A DNA stretch of 64,000 nucleotides from Puffinus mauretanicus (taxonomy: Eukaryota; Chordata; Aves; Procellariiformes; Procellariidae): positions 1,860,001-1,924,000 of the forward strand of contig JAJKFH010000385.1 in the NCBI GenBank assembly GCA_023333565.1, read 5' to 3'. The position numbers and the translations under genes were made by a program. The notes under the pieces are model-generated. The model was not told the origin of the DNA, did not search any database, and was given only the letters and a program-made list of their open reading frames with translations. Positions within the stretch are counted from its first letter, which is position 1; every line of letters begins with the position of its first letter. Positions 1 to 13,009 of this stretch are shown here, piece after piece.

Positions 1-3000
1 TCCTCCCTTTGGATTTATTCTTTTTACAAATCTTTCCTATCATCATTAAAGTTCTCAAAAGCGACTCTCCTCACACAGGAGAGTCCAAACACAGTCCATC
101 TGCACCTAAGCCCAGCCTGACAAGATCCAGCACTGGAAATATAGTCCAGAAAATTGGCAAAGCTAGCTGGGGAAAGTCCAGCATTGCAGAGTTCCACTCC
201 AAGTCATTCAACACAAAAGCACGTAAGCCAGCTGTTACATTATCCTCTTTAAAGAATCAGCTTAGATCCCATGCCCAAATCTGTGTTCAGGGCACCAAAT
301 ACTCCCATGAGAGCAAAGTTGCTCCAAAACTCAGACTTCAACAGTTTCCTGTCCCACAAACGGGTGGGATACCTCCCTTATTATGTCCCAAATCTCTCGT
401 AACAGCCAAGCAGAACCCACCTTGATTAGCAATTCCTAATAATATATTAGTAGCCAGTATCACTCTACTCATAGTTTGAAAGATTCTGGCAAAATCATTG
501 TTAAAGTCACATATTAGAAAAAAAAAAAAAAAATCCTTTCAGAATTTCCTTAGAACGCTAATTGGTGTCAATGCCCCAGCTGTCTACAACGGCCAGGAAC
601 AGCTTAAAAGAATGAAACAGAGAATATCTTTCATAGAAAATAAAATTTTACTCCAATTAAAATCTTTAGTTTACGTAGAGTTGGATTATGACCAACATTC
701 ATCCAAGCAGGCACTGAGTCTTCGCCAGGATCAGTCTCTCTGTGCTACATCGTTCAAAAAACGCTGTAAGAGGGTGAAAGAAGGTTATCTGTCTCTTGAA
801 ACATACGATATAAAATAGACAAGTATTCTGTTTTACAGAAGTGGAAGGAAAGCCAAATGGATTTTGCTAATTTACCCAATAGTATATGGAATATCTGAAA
901 CAGCCAAGAGCGCTCTAAGTTCCAATCCAAAATATAATCACAAGACCATCCTAAGGTCTTAGGAAGACAACAAGCCATTGTCAAACATCGGAGTGTGACC
1001 TTCTCAGTGTAATAACCCTCTGCAGAACCTATAGCTCTCACACTCCAGGTATAGAGGTAAAAAAAACTGGTGAAAAAATAACTGAAGTTTTGAATCCTCT
1101 CCTTACTAACACAGCATGTGTACCTGTAGAATCATAGAATCATTCAGGTTGGAAAAGACCTCTAAGATCATCGAGTCCAACCATCAACTCAATACCACCA
1201 TCATCATCTCTACCTTTAGCGAACGGTTGTGAAACTGATTCAGAAGCAAATTCAGGTCCACAAGTTTGCTGAGGAGTCAGCTTTTACCAAGGTAAATCTT
1301 GGTTATTAGCTGGGTTACAGATAAAGCCACGATGACACCAGGTCTTACTCAGAAGTCTGGGTTTAATCCTTACCTAGACAAGTCTTCAACTAAAATAAAA
1401 GAGGTGAAATTACCAGAATAATATTAGTCAAAAAGGATGCTACTGCTTAGCCTTCTAAGAGCATTCCTTTGAGAAAAGGGTAAGAGCAAGCTAAGGAACT
1501 GCTTGATGGCCTCCTCTAATGCTATTGAGCGGAAAGTCTCCAGAGAAACAGTACAAAAGCCTGCAAATGCTCATAGGAAACAAATCGGTCACATCCTGAC
1601 AGAGATTTCTGGATTTGGGAAAGCCATTTCTAACTGTCAAAATTCTAACCCCATAGGAAGAACAGACAAGAAGACACTAGTTTTACTCACATATTTACAC
1701 AGACAAAAAAACTTATCTAGTGAATGTTTTTACAGCTGCATTTTAAAAGGAAAAAATTCCCCAGTGATCTTTGCTAATTGCATACTATGTACAATAACTT
1801 ACAAGCAGCACTAGAATAAGAAAATATACCTGGCTATATAAAGAGGAATACTGTTTTAACAATAGAATTTTATTGTAGGCTTAAGAATTCTTTGTACATC
1901 AGTTACAACTTAGCAGCATTAAAAACATATTTTCAGTGCACTAAACCAGAGGATATTTTTAAAGCTTTGTATATGTTTGACCTTTTTTCATCTTAAGAAT
2001 TAGTGACCACTTGTCAGAGAAGGGGAAAAAAACATAGGATAGCAAAAAAGAAGGATTCATATACATGCTATATCTGGTTTTACTCATGCAAGGCATCATA
2101 TTGTCAAACGAAACTCCAGCCTCATTAAGTACTACATGTTTTCACCTGCAGCAAAGAAAGAATATACTAAATAGAACATAACCCCCATATTAATTCAAGT
2201 TGCCAGCTCTACTTTTCCTGAAGAATAGAGGTAGTTTAAAAAACAGCCACACCTAATATTATAGAAGTTGGTGTAGCTTTCTGTGGGCTGCTCTTTAATG
2301 CTAAAGTAATCTGTGGTTTTGTGGGTTTCCTAACCAGGACAGAACTTAAAGTAGTAAACACACCGTTGCAGTGATGAAAAGCTAAAAAGACTCTGACACA
2401 CACCACATCAAGCAGTCAAGCATATTTTATCTTGTGCTGGTTCTAAGAGAAAGGTGGTTTAGCAATGACAGTGAGAAATATCCAATGTCAAGGGAATTCA
2501 GTAGGCTTTCAAACTGCACTCCCAGACTTTCACATTTTTGTCTTTATCGACTAAATCTCCACTGATCATATTTAACTGAACTGTTTAAGATGCAGATCAA
2601 GACAAATCATCTAAGACATATATATCACTATGATATAAACATTAAGAGTATGTGTAGGTCAGATAAAAAAAGTCTTAAGCATAATTTGTAAACATATTTG
2701 ACAGCTGAAGACCAGTAAGAATTTAGCCTTTCATAGTATCATTGAACTAGCAACTAGGTGCCAATTGGCACAGCTGTAAGAATGTTTTATTAAAAAAGTT
2801 GGACAAAGGGAAGGAAATTTTTTAAGTTTCAGAATATAGCACTTCCCTTCTTGTTTCCGCTCACTGAAGATTCTTTTCCATGAGATACTGGCTAATTTCA
2901 TAACGGAATGGGGAAGAAAGGGATTCCAAACCAATGGAAACAAAGATATCCCAAAGCAAGAATCTCCTGTGCAAGAGCGACTGGATCAGTTCAGGCCTCC

Positions 3001-3162
3001 AGCTGTATATGTACCAGTTAAAATCTGTGGCTCTGATTAGCCTTTCACCACAGAAGAAACTGTTTTTCGATTGTCCCCCTTTCTGTCAGACTTTGTTACA
3101 ATTTCATCAGTTATGTTAAATATCTGATAAATTCTGCATGTCAGGCATAAAAAGACACATAC
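1..3162 (-). other. COL14A1: COL14A1 intron after exon 4 (partial)
   Basis: This is AT-rich non-coding sequence downstream (on the minus strand) of the exon 4 donor. Apart from one CR1 tail fragment at about 1127-1197, I see no recognisable exon, RNA gene or long repeat. The following COL14A1 exons (linker and first vWA domain) are not visible here. Confidence 0.7.
1127..1197 (-). mobile_element. CR1 LINE 3'-end fragment
   Basis: Read on the plus strand, the segment has the reverse complement of the avian CR1 3' tail: 'agaatcatagaatcattcag', then 'ggttggaaaagacctctaag' and 'atcatcgagtccaacc'. The element is therefore on the minus strand and is only a 5'-truncated tail of about 70 bp. Confidence 0.85.
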
Positions 3163-3306
3163 TTCTGAACTGGCCTTGTGCTGGCTTACTCTCCTTGTCT
3201 TCACTGAATGCAATGATCTGAAGGGCATAGTTTTGATCTGGAATAAGACCTTGAATAATTGCTTTGGTTGCAGTGTTTTGAAGAATTAGTTGATTGGTTT
3301 TTCCAC
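3163..3306 (-). CDS. COL14A1: COL14A1 exon 4: second half of first FN3 domain
   Basis: A 144-bp internal exon. The acceptor (ctcttacag) lies just above 3306 and the donor (gtatgt) just below 3163. The translation starts by completing a Gly codon and runs GGKTNQL, then [16 protein letters not shown], then [11 protein letters not shown]. It ends with one base of a split codon. The L-x-P-x-x-x-Y signature (LIPDQNY) is the typical FN3 'tyrosine corner' region. Together with exon 3 it makes one FN3 domain of about 87 residues. Both ends are phase 1, as is usual for FN3-coding exons. Confidence 0.95.
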
Positions 3307-6300
3307 CTGTAAGAGAAAAGACAAAAAAACCCACAAATACGTAACTTTGTTTGCTTTTCTTACAGCACAGTAAATGTTTGCTTTTCTTACAGCACAGTAA
3401 ATGTAATGACTTAAAACTACCTCAAGCTCTACAATGACCCAAGTGTTCCCACTTTTGGCATTATCCATACAGCCAGGAGCCCAGAAAAGCAAGAAGTCAG
3501 GCAGCCTGACCAAAGACACGGACCAGTTCTCTTAGATAGAAACACTCTAAGACCAATCAATCAGCCTTTGTATCTGGTCCTCATGGAATAGCCACGATGT
3601 CCAGCAAAACTATTAAGAAAAAAAGAAACATTTGACAAATATCTGTCAAGTTTGGTAACATCATGCCCACAGGCTTTCACAATGCTCTGTGATTGGCTGC
3701 CAGTTCTGACCCCATCGTACCCATGTCATTTCTGAATACCCTCTTTGCCCACTTCCTTTGGGAAAGGAAATTCTTAAACATAAATACAAATATTAAACAT
3801 TTCTATGTATACATATATATATAAAGATTGTATACAAATATGTATTTTAGCTGTATGTTAAAAGTGTGTCTATATCTGAATTTAAATAGGTACAGAAGTA
3901 GTACCTCTACACAGGTAGCCTGATGTAGCCACTTTGTTGCCTACCTTTACATTTCAAGTTTTCATTCAAAAAAAACTTTAAAAGGTTTGTGGTTTTTGTT
4001 TTTGGGGTTTTTTTGGGTTTGGGGTTTTTTTTTTGTTTTGGTTTGGGTTTTTTTTAAGTTTGGTCTAAAACCTTTTTGGTCTTTTCTGTGGAGCTCACTA
4101 TGGGAGAAAGCCTAGGGAGATCCACCTCAAAGCTTTGACTGAAATAGGGTTCCTATGCTCTCCCTTGAACACTTCCTAGACTTCCTTATACCCCACTGGA
4201 AGAAAGGTAAAGACAGAGGATCAGTGACAATTCCCAAGGACTACATATGAAGCATAACTAGCATCCACCCACTTCTACCACCTTAAGCATTCAATTCCCA
4301 TATTCTGTGCCCATAACCACCCTCCGGCGAGATCGATTTCTCTCTTCTGTTGACCAAGCCAATACTCCATTATCCACAGCTTGCTCACAGTTCCTTAGTC
4401 CTGAAGGATGACACTAGCCTCTGAAAAGCTGTTCAGCCTTAGGAAGACAGTCCTTTCACCTTAAGAGAGAACATACAGACTTTTGTTTTACCTGAACTTG
4501 GAGTGACAAGAAGCTTATATCCAGTGAATTGCCCTTTGGGGGCTTTCCAAGAGATCTGTACACTGTCAGGACTGACTACATTATATCTTAGTCTTGTTGG
4601 TGGGGACACTGCAAGTGGGGAAAGAAAACAACATTTTAAATTCAAATAAAAAGCAACCGCCAATTTTTAACAAACATAAAAATAAACACGTATAAGAAGA
4701 CAACACAAAATTTTAATGATAAAGGATGCAAGTTATTCAAAATGTCACATACATCAGTTTATTAGTTTGTAAAATGACATCCCCAGGTGCACTACTTCCC
4801 TCAGACATACCTTTTATTTATCTCTTTATAAAAACAAACTAACAACCTAACAGCAAAGGACAGAAAGACAAACAGTGTTAGATGTTAAGACTCTAGTTTA
4901 GCAGGCAAAGCTGGTAATAAAAATGCTCTTTGTTAATATATGGAAATGAAAATTGCTCTCCTTGTTTACACTGAAAATATGCATTACCTAGCCTCCTTTA
5001 CCTCGCATTACTGTGGGCATTTCCCCACATTTACAGTAACTCAGGGCCAAATTTTCAAAGCCTTGTGAGAACACAATAACCAAGAGGAAAGATAGGCATG
5101 CACAAGGCAGAGGGAACACCAGCTGCCCAATTTCCAAACCCGGCCTAAGCAGCACACAGACTTGCCCAGCTGCAAGCACTGCTTCGGTCTTATCAAGACT
5201 AGCAGGCATGGAACAGGCTAGTCAAGAATTAAACAGGGGCAATCTGGATGGTCAGCGAATCTGGCTTCTATTTATATTGTGCCATCACCTAGGTTTCAAA
5301 TAGAAGCAGCAGGTGAAATGAATAAATGCACGAAATAATTGAGAAAGAGGTGATATTTCAGTGAAGCCACACACAGAGGAACAAATGGAAAATCCACCCT
5401 ATGTTGTTACTGCAATATCAGCAACTTTGTGTCTATGCACATAAACTAGTTTTTCACAGCTTTGCATCCCTCTGCTCAGGCAAGCTCCACTGGTGCCGGA
5501 CAACACCCTACATAGCATTTCTGCTCTGCTTCAGGGAGCCACATCCTTCCTTCACAGCCAACAACTGAAGCAGAGCTGCTAGGTGTGCAGCCTATGGTAT
5601 CCAAGGCTGTCAATAAGGGGAAATCGTCATACATTTGAACAGGGTTTGGCTCACAGAACCAACTGATCTAGAGGGAAAGGCAGCCAGGGAAGCTACCCAG
5701 AGGCTGAATAACTGAAAGGGATAGAAAAGCTTAACAAACTCCTCCATCAACCTTACCCCTCCTCCTCCCACTACCTCCACAGCCCTCTGAACTTTCTCCT
5801 TCATTTTCCAAACCCTTGATGTCTCTGCCACTACTACCCTTAAGGTTTCTGTTAGTAAGTCTAAGAAATAAGGGGGGAAATGGCAATATCTGCAGGGGGG
5901 AAGTGGCAATTTCTTTTCCCCAGGGCCCACGATAGCTCTTAATTGACTAGGCTCATGCCCACGGTTTGTTGGTCCACCAGATATAATAAACCAACAGTTC
6001 TCATGACATTTCTGAGAGTTAAGGATTACAGCTTACGGAGCATCTGAGTCAACAGGCAGAATGTGCTATCCAACAGTCTCCGGCCTCTCATTTGACCTGC
6101 TACAGTCAATGCAGCTCTGGCACTAGCAGCAGCCAAAGACCTGTCCTGAACTGATTACTTTTTCCTACGTGCTTCTTTTTCCAACAGCTTGGGGGAAGAA
6201 AGTAGAAGGAAAGAGGCAGGCTGTAGTTTTTTTGAGATTTGGGGTGGCGTTTTTTTCATTAGAAACATTTTGGGTCTTAGCAGTAGAAATCTGGATGTTT

Positions 6301-9111
6301 AATATGAGAGGTGTATTCCCTTGCATCCAGCCTCTCAATCGATTAGGGACAGTTTTGCCAGACCAAAGGCAGGTTCTGCAGTTCTCTGCCTTGAGGGACG
6401 TAACACCCGAACACAGAAAAGAGAGTACATAAGCACCAAGAACAGCTTAGTAACACCACATTCTCAAAGACTTCCCAGAACAAGCTCAAGAAGAGAGGCA
6501 AGAGGACAGAAACAGCAGGTAGCACACCAATTCCACACGCTCAAAACTGTTGTGATTCACAGCACTGGGCTTACACCCAAACAGTGCATTTCCCTCGTTG
6601 CTGGGCACAATCTTATCAGACCTCGTCTTCAGACTGCCTGTCACCTCCCTGAAGTTTAGAGAAAGAGAGGCTGCAAGCAAGAGCGTGTGCAGGAATCAGT
6701 GCAAATACAAAATCAGTTCTTTGAAAATTTGGCCCTCCTATTGCGAAATGTTTTGCTGGGCAGGTTTCTGCAAGAACATTCAGCATGCTATATTTGTAAT
6801 AAAATGACAGAGACTATGGCAAAAAGTTTTGAAAGCCAAGCAGACTGTAGTTATGGATTACAGCTTTTAATTCATTCTCAAGATTCATTCTGTCTTTGAG
6901 CTAAACATAAATCACAATGAATTGGAGCCGAATGAACCAAGAGTGACAAATCATACCTAGAAGTTTGCAAAATATGCAATTCCTTTTATTATTTATTTTG
7001 TCTAAGGAATAGCGAATAAACTTTTGAACAATGACAGTATGCAAGTGTAAAAATGCTGCACATTTTACCAGGATCAAGTAGTAAATTTGTATGGGGATTA
7101 AGAGGCAGAGCAGAGAGCAACAAAGTAACACCAAGGATTGACAAAAAAATCATGTCTTAGAATGTCAGATTTCGTTTTCTCTGCCATCTTCTTCCTTCCC
7201 CTGTCATTCCATTCCATCCTACTTTCAACTTAACAGTTTATGAAAGCACCTTCTAACAAAGAAGCATAGTTCTGGCCTAATTGCTATTAGCCATCACCAA
7301 ACCAGGTAAATTTTGGGAGCCCCTAAAAAACAATCACAGATCTTACAAGCAAAGAAGGACACAATCACCAAAAGTTTTTCTGTTTACTACAGAGTTACAA
7401 TGTGAAAGACTAGAAAAGTTGTGCCAGAATAGTCTTTACATAACTAGTCAATTTTCACTGGGTACTTTTTGCATCAAAGGTGGCAGTGCAGGGGAACAGA
7501 CATTCCCACACAGCAATTAACCATAAGAAAGAAAAGAATTATTCGGCAGACAGATACTCAACTGTGTCTTAGTTGTGCAAAGACTAACGTTCTGGCACAG
7601 AAAAGTACATATAGCTAAGAAGTTAAAAATCTAACACTTGAACAGACAACAAAATATTTATGGGAATTACTACACATTCACCAACCTGAAGAGGATATCT
7701 TTATTTCTTTGGACCTTTATTGTCTGTGGAACAAAATCTCACTTCTTGCAGAGAGGGAAAAAAATTAATCCAAGCTGAGTCAGTTAACTGATAAAAATCA
7801 GTAGCTAGAGCTTGTTAAGTGGTTTTACAGGAATGCAAAAGTGAATGGCCGTCAGCAACATTAGAGCAGTCACCCAAAAGAAAACTACAGACAAGTTCAA
7901 GGCTTTGGTTTATGTCACCAGCTAAATTAGCACTCCAAATACATGACTCTTGTGGACAACTAGGGAAAGAGTGTTTTGAATTATTCACTATCTTAATGGA
8001 AAGGAAAAACACCATAAATTGCATATGTGCAGCTCTCTAAGACATCCGGTAGTCTAAGATTGGATACTAACTAAACCAACTAAACCTTGTGGCTTCCAGT
8101 TTACTTTGTCACAAGAATTGAACAAGTTAACATGCACAGCAATTACTTAGCAGTCACATTAGTAACACATGGAAATTACCGCTACACAAAGAAAAGTTTC
8201 CATCTTTAAATACAGAAGGAAAATTCTTAAAGCAAGTTACTTTATGAATAAATGGAAAATTCTAAAGTATTTGTCTTGCCCAGCACCATTTTTTTTTGTA
8301 GTATATGAGAGCATAAGTAGACAGAAGCTACATTTTTTTGTTTCTGTTGTTTAAGTGACGTTATGCTGAATGAGAAAGAAACAGCAGTGATGAACTGTTG
8401 TTGAGTAAAAACTGAATGGCACTATGTGGTTTATAAGGCATTCAGGCAATAAGTGAGATAAAACCATGTAACTCAACACAGATAAATCCTCAGTTGAAGG
8501 AATAAGTTGTAGCTTCAGGCATGTTGACTTCAGTCTCCCAAACATATTCTCCTTTCCAAGAAGTCACATTACACACCTTTACCTGAGCATCTTTGCCAAA
8601 GGAAGGAAACACAAGCTGGAACTAATACCAGCTCTTCCTACACCCTGGCAGAGTGTACAATTTCTTAAAACAGACAAACACACTGTTAGTGCTGTATTAA
8701 ATTGTAAATAGTTAGCCAACTGGATGAAGAGTTTACTGCAAGGGGTGGCAACCTTGAGAAAAGAAAGGATTTGAGAAACATCTTACTACTTCAAGTGTAG
8801 CAAGAGATATTTTTATTCTGTGAACATGGAATAGAGACTTCATATCACCTCATTCAATAATATAACAGTAATTTTGGGCCAAGGCAATAGTCCACTTAGC
8901 TTAGTATCACACTGCTGACAGCATTCAGCAGCTGATGCTTGCTGAAAGAGTATAAGAACAAGGGAAGTATTGTTCTTTATTCATCCAGTACACCAACTCT
9001 AGCTTCTGCTGGTGTGATGATCGTGGAAGAAACTCTCTCTGACCTTCATTACATTGTATTAATAGTTTGAGAGTTTTCTCCCTTATATATGACTGATTAA
9101 ACCAACGTTGG

Positions 9112-9144
<33 letters not shown>

Positions 9145-10415
9145 GAGTGGGGGAAGATTATGTTTTCCAAGCTCGAGGAATTTTGCAAAACTTTCTGGAG
9201 ATGGATCTCAATCCCCAATCCTGTTTCACAAATCTTAACCATATGTATTAGGACTGAAATACACAGAGAGAGAACTAAACATATGCTTTGCTTTATTGGC
9301 TCATTAAGTCACAAACATTCTGGACCTCATTTCTGACCAGAATTGATGTGTTGAACACTGGGAACATGTATTTCTTCATTCACCTCACATCGCCCACATT
9401 AAATATTACTGCTTACATGTGTCCCTAAGCTCTGGGAGAGGCTTGTAAAACGCTCACAGATTCCCAAACATCCAAGATGGTATGCTTCCCCAGTACTTGA
9501 GTGCCACGCAGACTGGACAGCACTGCTACTTGCATTTACCAGAACTTGGAAAGCCTCTGGTTGCCACTACTCTCTGAATGTGCTCATGAATAATGCATTA
9601 TACAAGACGCTTTAGAAGAGACCCAGGATCAAATTCTGCTCCCAGTTATGCCTATGCAGTCTCATATCAAAGGGATTACATAAATATAAAGTTGAGAGAA
9701 ATGTCTTTCCTTAGAAATCATAAAAACTCATTGGCATTTTTCCCCAAGCAATAGGATAAATTTTCTCTGGAAGTCAAACCACTGTCAATACAATCCAATG
9801 AGTATTTAAGCCTAACAATCTCAGCAGTATCTTTTAATACAAAGGAGATTTAAAAAAAAAAGCTGCAGAAGTAGTCTGTGACATTTAACGGTCCTGTGCA
9901 ATACTGTATATTGTAAGTGTTACAATAGCTACTGTTCCAACAAAGAAAAAAAATACATATTCCATACAAGCTTAGTATCATAGCTAGTCCTTCAAACTTA
10001 CTTGATTACATAGAGGACAGTCACAGCAATTTCTGATCAGTACTTTCACGTAAATAAGAGTAAAAAAAAAAATGTTCCGTATAACTCATTTTGAGACACC
10101 TGAATTTGCAAAAAGATTTACGCTATTTGAGATAGTAGGTTCAAGGAGCACACGTGAACATATAATTCTACTCCCCCCCTGAGATCAGCAGCAAAGCTCG
10201 TGCTTCATTTCAGTAATACCGGATCCACATCCTACTAAGAGGGAAGTAACACTTGCATTTGGAATAAGAAAGTCTATTTCTGCACATCAGAGTGTGAAAA
10301 GCTCCATCTTTTTATTTATGACTTACCTTGGCCCTGGGCATCACTGATGAAGAAAGCTGTGACAGCTAAAAAAGCCAAGAAGAAACAGCTCTGTATCTCA
10401 TACCGACAAAGCATC
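3163..10415 (-). CDS. COL14A1: COL14A1 (collagen XIV alpha-1 chain), 5' coding part, join of three exons
   Basis: Partial gene. The coding join on the minus strand is 10415-10327, 4608-4492, 3306-3163. Collagen XIV is a secreted FACIT collagen (fibril-associated, with interrupted triple helices) that binds collagen I fibrils and regulates their assembly. The window encodes about 116 residues: a hydrophobic signal peptide, then the first fibronectin type III domain. The phase is continuous: exon 2 ends in phase 1 and exons 3 and 4 are both phase 1 at each end. The product reads [17 protein letters not shown] after the signal peptide, which closely matches the start of mature vertebrate collagen XIV as I recall it. 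The later vWA, FN3, laminin-G-like and collagenous regions must lie beyond position 1; I searched 1-3162 for the next exon and did not find it. Identity is well supported. The start codon is likely, but depends on an untranslated exon 1 that I did not locate. Confidence 0.93.
3349..3402. repeat. Perfect 27-bp tandem duplication in COL14A1 intron 3
   Basis: Two head-to-tail identical copies with a 27-bp period (3349-3375 and 3376-3402), each containing 'cttttcttacagcacag'. It lies about 43-96 bp upstream (in the sense of the gene) of the exon 4 acceptor. Confidence 0.95.
3985..4063. repeat. T/G-rich low-complexity tract
   Basis: Runs of T interrupted by GGG/GTTTGG words (for example ggggtttttttgggtttggg). 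This is simple low-complexity sequence, A/C-rich on the gene's sense strand. Confidence 0.9.
4492..4608 (-). CDS. COL14A1: COL14A1 exon 3: first half of first FN3 domain
   Basis: A 117-bp exon with acceptor cccacttgcag above 4608 and donor cag|gtaaaa below 4492. With the single base carried from exon 2, the first codon is GTG (Val). The translation reads [20 protein letters not shown], then [20 protein letters not shown]. It has the FN3 hallmarks: PP near the start, the core Trp in the B strand (ISWKAP), and the Y-K-L strand. It is phase 1 at both ends. The match to the N-terminal FN3 domain of collagen XIV is close and specific: other FACIT collagens begin differently. Confidence 0.96.
4609..10326 (-). 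other. COL14A1: COL14A1 intron 2
   Basis: About 5.7 kb of AT-rich intron between the signal-peptide exon and the first FN3 exon. The GT donor is at 10326-10325 and the AG acceptor at 4610-4609. It contains a T10A19 homopolymer junction at 9112-9140. I see no other recognisable element. Confidence 0.85.
9112..9140. repeat. T10A19 homopolymer inverted junction
   Basis: Ten T directly followed by nineteen A, a self-complementary homopolymer pair. It is probably a decayed or slipped poly(A) tract. Confidence 0.9.
10327..10415 (-). CDS. COL14A1: COL14A1 exon 2 coding part: start codon and signal peptide
   Basis: The exon spans 10327-10448, with acceptor tgttttcag above 10448 and donor CAAG|GTAAGT below 10327. 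The ATG at 10415-10413 has A at -3 (aagATG). It encodes [10 protein letters not shown], then a hydrophobic [13 protein letters not shown] core, then SDAQGQ: a typical cleavable signal peptide for secretion into the extracellular matrix. The exon ends with one base that joins exon 3 to give Val. The frame stays open to the exon's 5' edge, with no other ATG, so an in-frame start in exon 1 cannot be strictly excluded. The 33 bases 10416-10448 are then 5' UTR. Confidence 0.9.
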
Positions 10416-10448
10416 TTCTTCCCCTCAATACACACACTATCAGCAGGT

Positions 10449-13009
10449 CTGAAAACACATACAACAGGAAGACTTATTAAACCTGCAAATATAAGGCATC
10501 CACTTTAATGAAAAGTGTGGGCAAAATCTGGATTCCATTAAAAAAATTAGGAATTTGCCATAGACATCAGTGAAGCCAAGATTTCAACCTGACAGCAGTT
10601 TTATAACCAAAGCGTATTTTACCTGAAAGGGACAAAGAAACCCATTTGGGCCACTCAACAGTTCTCAAAATTTGGCCCATGTAAAGAGAAAACTGATATT
10701 CTTTACTAAGCATACATGAGTATTGGAAGTAGTGTGTGCTATGCATAACAAGGTAAAATGAGTATCTCTATACAATCCAGTGTTGCAAGCACCTTATCAA
10801 GATACCTATGGTAAAGAACTCTGAAAGTCTCGATAACAAAGTAGGACTAAAACTGTTATCTACTTTATATCCAGAATGGGATGTTAAATTATGTATTTCA
10901 GGATTCTGCAATAAAAAAAAAAAGAGATGAGAACTGCCCTGCAAGCCTACCATAAAATAGCAAATGCGTGTACTCAATAACCCCAGTGAAATAATAATTG
11001 ATCAGTTCAACTGAGGAATTTTGCACATCAGTTGTCAAAAAAGGCAGAACTTTGTTCTGAGGAAACACAAGTCCTCTTCTCACTGTCCTCTACAGCCTAC
11101 TCTATTTTTCCTTTTTCTATCTTACTCAACTTACTCTGTGCTCTCTGTTGTACTACCTGCACTTACAGTGACTAAAGCAGACACAGCTCAAAAGGCATGC
11201 AGGGTATCAGCTGAGTAAGCACTAATTCTATTTGTAGGTAATACCACGGTCAAAAATATTTACTCTAACTTTATCAGTTAGGAACATCAACTCTTCAGAG
11301 TGCAGCACTATATGAACACTCAAAGTAGTCCTAGGTGAACTAGTTGGGTTACAGGAGGCAATTCTGGTGCCAAAGAACAAGTTCCAGAAGGAGGTAATTT
11401 ATCTGTCCGCAGAAGCCAGGTTAAGAACAGTACAAATTTCATTATCTGAACTTGGCCTTTAACACTTTCCAGTACAGTTATTCAACATATATAGAAGCAC
11501 CTCTCAAGATACATCAACATGTTCGTAACATCGCACTTACAAACATTTATCTATCACTCAACTTTACTGCACTAGTTTTAGTCAATTTTCTGGTCCAGGA
11601 AGAAGAATTTTTGCTGCCCTCTCCTGTTAGTATTTTATGGGATAATTAAGTTAAGATAATTAATAGTAGATTTCTTGCTGTCAACAAACAGTCAGCATTT
11701 GAAGGTTTACTTTGGTAAATTTTGGTTTATGTATTTCTGTGTTGCAGGTCCCTCCCATTTACCTCCTGTGTCATTTCCTTTAATACTCCCAACGTACCAT
11801 CATTGAATTTGCTTTCCATGTTTTTATTGTATTCTGAGGAAGGCACAAAGCAAGTGGTTCAACCACTATCTAATATAAAAGGCAGACTGAAGTACCTCAA
11901 CCATTATTAAACAGATAAGAGAACAAGACCTACATCTCCTTCTCTCTTCAAGCATTTACAATTTGCCATAGTTATCCCAGGACTTGCTAGGTCTACAGTT
12001 GCAAATCCCAGTCATGAATGCTTGATATGCCACCTAGAAATGTATAGGGGGTTTAATCATTGTGAATTCTATCCCCACAGAAGGTTACCTAAGTTTTAGC
12101 CAAATAATCAACAAATTTCACACTACTTAAATATATATTTTGAATCCATCTCTTACAGGATAAATGTCTCAAGACAGAGGCAAATAGCTGGTCCAATAAC
12201 AAAGACGTCCACCAGAAACTTAGGTATTGCTACGCCCAGTTCTTGGGACACATCCTCCAGATGGAATACAGAAACCCGAGCAAAGTGTCCAGGCTTCCTA
12301 CTGCATGAACACAGAGAGTCAGACACCCAAGGGCTGGATCCAGACGAGCCAGCAGACAGTTGCCTAGTGACAGGCAATAGGAAGAACGAAGAGAGTTAAG
12401 TCTTAAACAGTCTGAAATACATCCCTTATGTATGTCACATTGGGCGTCGATGCTTCTCCCCTCCCTCAGGAATACAAACTGGAGCAAGTAAATGTAGACT
12501 CTCCAAAGAATAGCATACAACTTATTCTTCAATGCAGTCACCACTGACGATGTGTGGATTTCTTTGCATGTAATAACCCAGACATTAAAATATTCAGTCT
12601 CGGTGGTGGCTCAATTCCCCATCTGTGAGATTTGATATAAACCCTCCTCCCAAATAAGGGCTATAAATACTAACTGACAGGCAATCCTGTGTGGAAACAC
12701 TCTCTACTGCTGCTTTTAGAGAAAAGCCATTGAACAGAGAAATAAGATTTATTGGGATACATACAACCAGTGCTGGATAAAGTAGGCACAAGTTCACCTC
12801 TGCAATGACCCACACTTCAAGGTTCACTTAACTAGAAAAGGCAACCACCAGTCTGCAGCCACCTTGTGGCTGACATCATCTGGGAATAAAAAGAAATATC
12901 CTATTTCTCCTGCTTTTTATATATTTCACCTTTTATTAACTATTTGGTAAAACAGTTATCTGACAGAATAGCCCTGGCAGCAGAGACCAAAGCCTCCCAA
13001 GCCAAGAGC
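10449..13009 (-). other. COL14A1: COL14A1 intron 1 (probable)
   Basis: Sequence between the exon 2 acceptor and the CpG island. It is AT-rich, with no coding exon, repeat family or RNA gene recognised. It belongs to intron 1 if, as I infer, transcription starts in the CpG island. Confidence 0.6.

Larger units (their letters stand above)
3307..4491 (-). other. COL14A1: COL14A1 intron 3
   Basis: A short intron of about 1.2 kb with a GT donor at 4491-4490 and an AG acceptor at 3308-3307. It contains the 27-bp duplication and a T/G-rich low-complexity tract. Nothing else is recognised. Confidence 0.9.
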
